Source: Mallotus nudiflorus
Taxonomy: Eukaryota; Streptophyta; Magnoliopsida; Malpighiales; Euphorbiaceae
Direction: 5' to 3'
Assembly (NCBI GenBank): GCA_947683625.1
Contig: CANTUR010000049.1
Location: 3,698,501-3,762,500, forward strand
Length of the DNA: 64,000 bases
Positions 57,721-64,000 of this stretch are shown one piece after another. A program made the translations under genes and the position numbers. Numbering within the stretch: the first letter of the stretch is position 1; each line of letters starts with the position of its first letter. The notes beneath the pieces were generated by a model, which worked only from the letters and a program-made list of their open reading frames with translations, ran no database searches and was not told the origin of the DNA.

Positions 57721-60300
57721 TTTTGTAGTTTTGAAAATGTTTTTTGGTCAACGATAGTTTTATAAATCTTTTCTCTAATTGTTATATCATGGAACCTAGT
57801 CCATAATACACATTCGAGATAAAAAAAAATGCACATCTTTTTTTTTGTAAATTCATTGATTTTCACCTGCATATTCATTGAAACTGTAGGTAAAGGTCAA
57901 TAAACTTGTAGCAGGCTCATTGATCTTCGTCTGAAGGTTCATTAACCTTCACCTACAGGTTCACGATGTCATATGATATTTCACAGTTGATTTTTTTTAC
58001 AGAATCATTACAGGTTCATAGGTGACTGTTGAAATATTAATTAAAACATCAAATAAAAAATCTCCACAACAATAGATGGCAACTATAAAATTTCTAAAAT
58101 CATCTCATGAAAGAAAGAAAAGTTGGGCATGATTGTATTAATATATTTCAAATAATAGTTTTTGATTATCAATGTTAACTTTAAATTTTGAAGCTCCATG
58201 AATGCTAGGATACAAACATACATTACTAGCCATTAGAAGAAGTCTTTGAACATACTATAAATTTAATACTAACTGACAAAAAGTGCATACTATATATTGT
58301 AAATTCAATCATCATGACAATACAACAAATCACATGTTATAAGGAACTGGTAATCATAAATACTAGAACAATTTGAAACTAGTAAATCCACGATTGCACA
58401 AATCCTTGTAGGCAGATCCATAGTTGCACAGGGCATAACATTGTCATAAATTATTGTTGGTGTCAAATTATGCATAGTTTTAAGTGTTTAATTTGCATAC
58501 ATTAGTATATTTTAAACAACATTTAGTATAGGAAATCATATATAAAGATATACTTTTATATTTTCTTTATTTTTGTTAGGGAAAAGAGGTGATTTGGTTA
58601 AGTTAGGAGCCAAAAAGAGTAGAAAATAAGTAAAGTGCAATAGAGTAAGATTCTGTTGCAAGCGTGGCCTAATACACTATCATAGATATGCTAGAATGCT
58701 AGTCCTTGAGTGATTTTAAGCCTTATGCAAGGGCGATCTTCATGCAATCGCTATTGTCCATTAATCCAGCCTTCTGTCACGAGCATAGATGTTGTGCAAT
58801 CATGACCCTTTCCTGAGAGACCCTTTTATCACAAGCACGGATCTACCATGATCATGGCTTCATCGTTTCCATCACAAAACATGTTGATGTGTGTTGATTT
58901 TGAGAATTATCTAAAGGGAAGTGAAAGAACATATTCTATAAGGGTTAAAAAGTACAAAAGGCACAGATTACTTGGGGAGAAGGACACATTATATACACAT
59001 GCTCTTATATTCTCAAGAAAGGGGGAGAATTAAATAAAAGGAAAAAGAAAAACACACATGAAAGGAGGAGAGACGAAGGAAAAGAGGAGAAAAAGAAGAT
59101 GAAAGAGAGAGGCCCATTAGAATTAAAGCTCATTTGGATAATATTTCTTACTCTTATCCTTATTCTGATCTATTGTGTGTAATTGAATATTAAATGTTAG
59201 TTTTAATAGCCATGAGTGGTTAAGTTGTTATATGTTATTGGGATTTTTAGAAACCCATTTGAATTGAGTTCATTTAACATATTAATTCTTGTTTATTAAT
59301 TGCATATCGTGTATGTTAAGCTTGTTGAGTGATGTATTGTGGCCAAATGCATCTGTAGTTTGAATTTATGCAATGAGAGTTGGTGGATTCAATAGACCCG
59401 CATACACTTGTTAGATCTTTTAATGTCTTGAGAAAGCTTATTTAGATCTAATCCTCATAAGTTTGTTGAACGCCTTCCAAGTTAGATTTAATCTTGTTGT
59501 ATGATCATAATGAGAATTAAGTTGCATAATGAGATTTGATGCTTGTTAGTGAGATTAACCTTTGCTAGAGAGAGATTATTAATTCGGTTTTTGAAATCTT
59601 GAGGTGTGCATATGAACTTAAACTAATATGCTATTTGTTTTAATGAAAATGTGGTATACTATTTCTCCCAACAACATGCCTTCAATATTACTTGTTTCCT
59701 TGTCATTTTAATTGACAATACCCTCACTTACTTTCTTTAGTTCAATAGTTAATTTTTTTTATCTACTTGCTTTGAACAACCAACAATTGATAGCTCTAAA
59801 CATATACAATTGAGATTAATAGGTGCTTAGACCTCAATATTTGTGCAAATGATGCTCTACTCATTACTTGTTTGACTCATGTCACTAATAAGCAATTATC
59901 TTAAATTTATAATTCTCCATCTGTTGATCCTTATCGACGATGATGTTAGGATCGAAAGAAGAATCTAGTTTGAAAATTGGGCACTATAAGCAAGGATTGA
60001 GTTTATGTTCAAGCTTGGACTCATCCCACTTTGGAAGTGAAACAGTGAAGGAGATGGGCAATAAGTCATCAATGAAGGAAGCGTCTTTGAGATTGCCTTA
60101 AGAAAGTATAAGAACGAAAGGATAAGCAGTGAGATAAAAAGAGAAGAGAGAGAGGATCAGAAGATAGCACATTAATTTATTTATTATTTTTTGCAAGAGA
60201 AGAAGCTATGCATTAAAAAAAATAAAATGCATATTCACACATGTGATGGACCTTAATTAATATTATAATATACATAGAGTGTATGATATAATTTGCCTAT
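57721..60300. other. Unassigned intergenic stretch, possible old LTR
   Basis: No coding sequence recognised. 58450-58510 (GTGTCAAATTATGCATAG) and 59910-59950 (AATTCTCCATCTGTTGATCC) resemble the two ends of a common plant LTR type. This is by memory of style only and no TSD was found. It forms the left flank of the ADF gene. Confidence 0.35.
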
Positions 60301-60452
60301 TTTATATTTTTAGGTTATTTTTGAAAACATTCCTAAATATAATGCCTTTGCAGGGGCTCGGCCCAATTCACTTTTGAGGCCAGGCTGGCTCCCATAAATC
60401 CATCAAAAAGGCAATACAGCTCCTGAAGGGACAAAACAGAGATTTCAAATGC

Positions 60453-60465
60453 TGACGACGCGTCA
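60453..60465. promoter_or_regulatory. Inverted TGACG pair upstream of ADF
   Basis: TGACGACGCGTCA contains TGACG and its inverse CGTCA, the core of bZIP (TGA/CREB-like) binding sites, about 240 bp upstream of the ADF start codon. It may lie in the promoter or the 5' leader; no clear TATA box was found to fix the start. Confidence 0.3.
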
Positions 60466-60703
60466 AATTGTAATTGGAGAGGTGTACTTTGTCCCTGTCG
60501 ACGCATAAGCAGAGCATCATGATCATGATATTTGATTTATTTTGCAAGAGCAGCACATAAACCCACCAAATATTCTTTGAATTTTCATTTTGAAAAAAAT
60601 TGAAGGAGCAAAAAAAGAAGAAAAAATAAATAAAAACTTCTTCCTGAATAAAAGAATATCTCAAGTTCTGCTTGTATTTTAGTGCTTGCTGATCCCTATA
60701 ACC

Positions 60704-62093
60704 ATGGTGAGTCGCCATTTCACTTTCCATTTTTTACTGTTTTTTTTCAACAGTCAAACTCTTAATTTTTCTGGGTTTTGATCTATGATTATAGATAGTA
60801 TTTTTTGTTAGTATATATTTTTTCACTCAGTTTAGAAGTAGATCTATATTTTTTAATGCTGATCTTTGTCTTTTTTTTTTTTTTCTGGGTTTTTGATTTG
60901 CTGTTTATGGATCTTAATTTCTTAGTTTTTAATTGTTGATCAAGTTTGTTTTGTATGGTTTTTAGTTTTCTAATGGACAATGTCAATTTGGAAAATATGT
61001 GAACTTTTTGTCTGGTTGGTTAAGTTTGCTGATTTAAGTATGATCTACATCTCATGGCTTTGATTTCTTTTGAAGCAAAATGATAATAGGAATAGTTGCT
61101 GAAGTGGGTTTATGATGTTGAATTTTGGTTGATTATTGTTGGGTTTACACATCCAATAGTGAAATGTTTGCAGTATGTGGATTTGTTCTTTGTTTGCAAT
61201 AAGTGTAGGTTGTGCTTTCGTAGGATTAGTCTTATGGTGCATAGGATTGTGAGGTATTGACATGTGGGGACCAATTTAGAACCCCTGATTGTGTTGGTTA
61301 TGTGACATATGAGTGTTAGGAGTTAATGACTTAGGTCAGTGAGATGCAAAGGTATATCTTTATCTATGCTTTTGTGTAAGCAACTCCATTTTTTATGCAG
61401 ATGTCTCCGTATGGATGCCATAATTCCTTTTTTTTTTTTTTTTTTTTTTTTTGGGAACCTTGCCTTATAGAATGCTTGTATAAAAGGGAATGAATTGATA
61501 ATAGTAACAGCATATGGACAGATGGTCTTCAACAAGACTTAGTGTTTAGTGTTTTCACTTTCTCTGTACAGGCTAATGCGGCATCTGGAATGGCTGTGCA
61601 TGATGACTGCAAGCTGAAGTTTTTGGAGTTGAAGGCAAAAAGAACTTACCGCTTCATTGTCTTTAAGATTGAAGATAAACAAAAGCAGGTTGTCGTGGAA
61701 AAGCTCGGTGAGCCAGCACAAAGCTATGAAGATTTCACTGCAAGCCTCCCTGCTGATGAGTGTCGATATGCTGTTTATGATTTTGACTTTGTAACTCAAG
61801 AGAACTGCCAAAAGAGCAGAATTTTCTTCATTGCATGGTAAAAACACGTTAAAAATAGCTTAGTTGTGTATACTGGATATTTATGTTAGTTCAGCTTTCT
61901 CTCTAATGTTGTTGCTTTCATTTTTTTTAAACTATGTGCAAGGTCTCCTGACACATCAAGGGTGAGAAGCAAGATGATCTACGCAAGTTCTAAGGACAGG
62001 TTCAAGAGAGAACTAGATGGTATCCAGGTAGAGTTGCAGGCGACTGATCCGACTGAAATGGGTCTTGATGTCCTTAGGAGCCGTGCCAACTAG
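60704..62093 (+). CDS. ADF: Actin-depolymerizing factor (ADF/cofilin), 139 aa, three coding exons
   Basis: The gene encodes a small cytosolic ADF/cofilin protein that binds G- and F-actin, severs filaments and speeds pointed-end loss. Coding exons: 60704-60706 (ATG alone, then GTGAGT), 61572-61837 and 61943-62093. Introns are 60707-61571 and 61838-61942, both GT...AG. An ATG-only first exon is the standard plant ADF layout. The protein starts MANAASGMAVHDDCKLKFLE, has Ser-6 (the known inhibitory phosphosite of plant ADFs), a basic KQKQVVVEK stretch, YAVYDFDFV, and SKDRFKRELDGIQVELQATD with the conserved Arg/Lys that contact actin. Length and sequence fit subclass I (ADF1-4 type). All exons are open and splice sites are canonical, so it looks functional. 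Context is AATAACC-like before the ATG (ACCATGG). Confidence 0.97.
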
Positions 62094-62450
62094 ATAGAAG
62101 TATCCCAATTTCACAGTGGAGAGTCTCATATGCACCACTACTCTTAAGTAAAATGTTTATTTCATATGCGGTGAACTTGACTGAATTATGATATTGGTTT
62201 GTTGTTTGAGTTTACCTGATAGAGTGTTTCAATGATTTGTTATGAACTTATGCAAGGTGTGTTCTTTATAGTTACATTCACAATATATGATGCAACACCA
62301 TCTGATGGTGGAGCAAACTGGGATTGTATTTGCATTTTGCAACAATTAAATGGATGTTTTACTCTTTTCTAATTCTATGGAAGAAGATATGGTGTTTATA
62401 GGTGGCTTATTCATGTGTTGGTATGTACTTCAATTTTTTTTTTTTAAAAT
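62094..62450 (+). other. ADF 3' untranslated region, approximate
   Basis: The sequence after the TAG continues without coding signal. No canonical AATAAA was found; plant poly(A) signals are loose, so the end is a guess. Confidence 0.4.
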
Positions 62451-62689
62451 CTTTCCACTATAATATTTTGTTCCGATCCCAGGTTTAACAAGATACAAGA
62501 TTTGCCCATGATTGTACTGTTGTTGAAGAAGCATGTAAAATTCAAGATTTGTTAATTAGCATATATGCATGACTGGGCAAAATGAAATTTTCAAGTTGAA
62601 ATTGTTCATTAGCATAGCAACAATTATTTGAGTTTCATTTTCACTTGAATAAGCATTTCACATATAATCATGAAGTAGTGCCTTAAAAA

Positions 62690-62868
62690 ATTGTGATATT
62701 ATATGCAACTGTGTTTGCCAGAAACCCTTTAAGATTGCTTGATGAAGCTGTAACAGCTTTCTCCATATTCCCATCCTTGGTAAGATGATCAAGGAAACAA
62801 CCATGTCTGATTTGATGTGGAGTTGCATCACTAACCAATAGTTCCTTACAGATGATGAAGGAAATCAT
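62690..62868 (-). pseudogene. PPR-protein gene fragment
   Basis: On the minus strand about 60 codons read DATPHQIRHGCFLDHLTKDG, then NMEKAV and LKGFLANTVAYNI. The x-x-P-x-x-x-T/R-x-G-x-F-L-D-x-L and G-x-x-x-x-A-V spacing is that of consecutive P-class pentatricopeptide repeats. From memory it resembles an inner part of the Arabidopsis At5g59900-type protein. Neither flank continues the repeats, and the expected next motif after AYNI is absent. It is a short broken copy, not a gene. Confidence 0.55.
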
Positions 62869-62899
62869 TTATCAAAGCAGTGTATGCTATATATAATAT

Positions 62900-64000
62900 T
62901 TGGAATGCATCCTTCTTCCGCCATAACGTCCCAAAGGCCAAATGGCTTCTTAATATTCCCTGCCTTGCCTTGTGTCGTGTGTGTCAATCATGTTTGTCTG
63001 AGATATCCATATCTTAACGCTAGCCGGCCATTTCATAAAGATTTTTTTTTTCTTTATCTTTTGAGGGTGAGGCATTGACACATACTCATGCTTAAACTAT
63101 AAAATAACAATAACAAGAAGAAAAAAAAAAAAAAAAGGGCTATACCCCTATTATTATTCTTTAAAAAAATTAATAAGGTAAAATATTTTTCGTAAGAACC
63201 TTGGGGTTGTTTTTCTATAAAAATGAAGTTCTTTCAAATTTATTAAGTTCAAAAGATAACTGAATCACTTTTAACATTCTACCATTAGGTTGTACATTGA
63301 TAAAATGCAATAAATAGAGTAAAAAAAGAACCTTCTTTGTTAAATAATATATTACATGGGTTAAATGTATTTATAACCACTTAACTTTACGTTTATTACA
63401 ATTTGAATATTAGACTTTAATTTGTTTAATTTTGATAATTTAACTTCGATTTATTTTTAAAATGACACTATAAATAATTTTAAATCCTTTTGATTTCTCT
63501 TCAAAAACCATTTAAATCCCTCAATTCCTTTATAGCACACAAGATTCGTGTCCACTCCTCCCTCCTCTATCTCATGACAAGCACTACTGCATCTCCGAAT
63601 CTTCCATCTTTGCAATATCCATTTTCCACAGCAAGCCTCCCTTTTTGCTAATCATACTCATTAGTGAAGCAGTCATTCTTTATTGAGCTAGTGGATTTCA
63701 TGCATCACTCATTTGCTCATACTACATGTTAAATCAAATAATTGCAATACATAATAAATCATCCTTTGTACTATTATCAGAAAATGTAAATATAGCCTGC
63801 GTAGGCCAGATGGCCAACCCCGCCATTGGCATATGATTCTATCAAGAATCGATTTTATGTAAATATAAGATTTTAAAAATTTTCGTATGTTTTGTAATAT
63901 CCATTTTATGAAAATTAATGTAACTTTTAAGATGCTAAGAGCTAAAGTAAAAATGCAAAATGAATTTTTACAATGTTATGATCAATGACTAAAATAGATC
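62900..64000. other. Intergenic AT-rich sequence
   Basis: I see no gene, RNA or mobile element here. A poly-A run lies near 63118-63136. Confidence 0.5.

Noticed and set aside
60368..60730. Minus-strand 120-codon open frame over the ADF leader
   Set aside because: It overlaps the ADF leader and start codon on the opposite strand and shows no domain; a chance frame.

Overview
The window is nuclear DNA of a flowering plant, most likely a eudicot. Four things point to this: an intron-containing plant actin-depolymerizing factor (ADF) gene, nuclear copies of plastid psaB and ndhF, a Caulimoviridae endogenous pararetrovirus (EPRV), and Tat-lineage Ty3/gypsy elements with a second, archaeal-type RNase H. 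The DNA is strongly AT-rich. I see one apparently intact host gene, the ADF gene at 60704-62093. Nearly all the rest is layered, decayed transposable-element and viral sequence.

Layout: 1-7.6 kb holds a broken Tat-type gypsy element with an antisense extra ORF, split by a clean 2.0 kb solo LTR (TSD CTCAT). 7.7-13.2 kb is Ogre/Tat-like debris with an antisense plant-mobile-domain pseudogene. 13.2-14.7 kb is an LTR-like block on the minus strand and a (TA)n tract. 14.7-26.5 kb is a large imperfect palindrome whose arms are two head-to-head copies of one EPRV, each bordered on the outside by the same 5' end of a copia element. 26.5-29.7 kb is the rest of that copia element, with a chimeric plastid insertion inside gag. 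29.7-39.1 kb is a nearly full-length Tat-type gypsy element inserted in the copia integrase. 39.1-40.0 kb is a foldback element with TIRs of about 300 bp. 40-44 kb is AT-rich and unassigned. 44.0-46.8 kb is a second copia remnant with its 3' LTR. 49.6-56.6 kb carries two solo LTRs of one family about 670 bp apart, each with its own TSD. 56.6-60.3 kb is low-complexity or unassigned. The ADF gene and a small PPR-like gene fragment lie at the right end.

The region of greatest interest is the EPRV palindrome. Its polyprotein carries the second cysteine motif CX2CX11CX2CX4CX2C known from badnaviruses and tungroviruses, yet it also has a downstream viroplasmin-domain ORF, which those genera lack. 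Each arm keeps a TATA box and a poly(A) signal in pregenomic-RNA position, and both face the palindrome centre. Any transcription would therefore give self-complementary leader RNA. Each arm carries several stops or frameshifts, some shared and some private, so this is a decayed locus and not a functional virus. All protein calls are made by eye from translated sequence; no database search was run.
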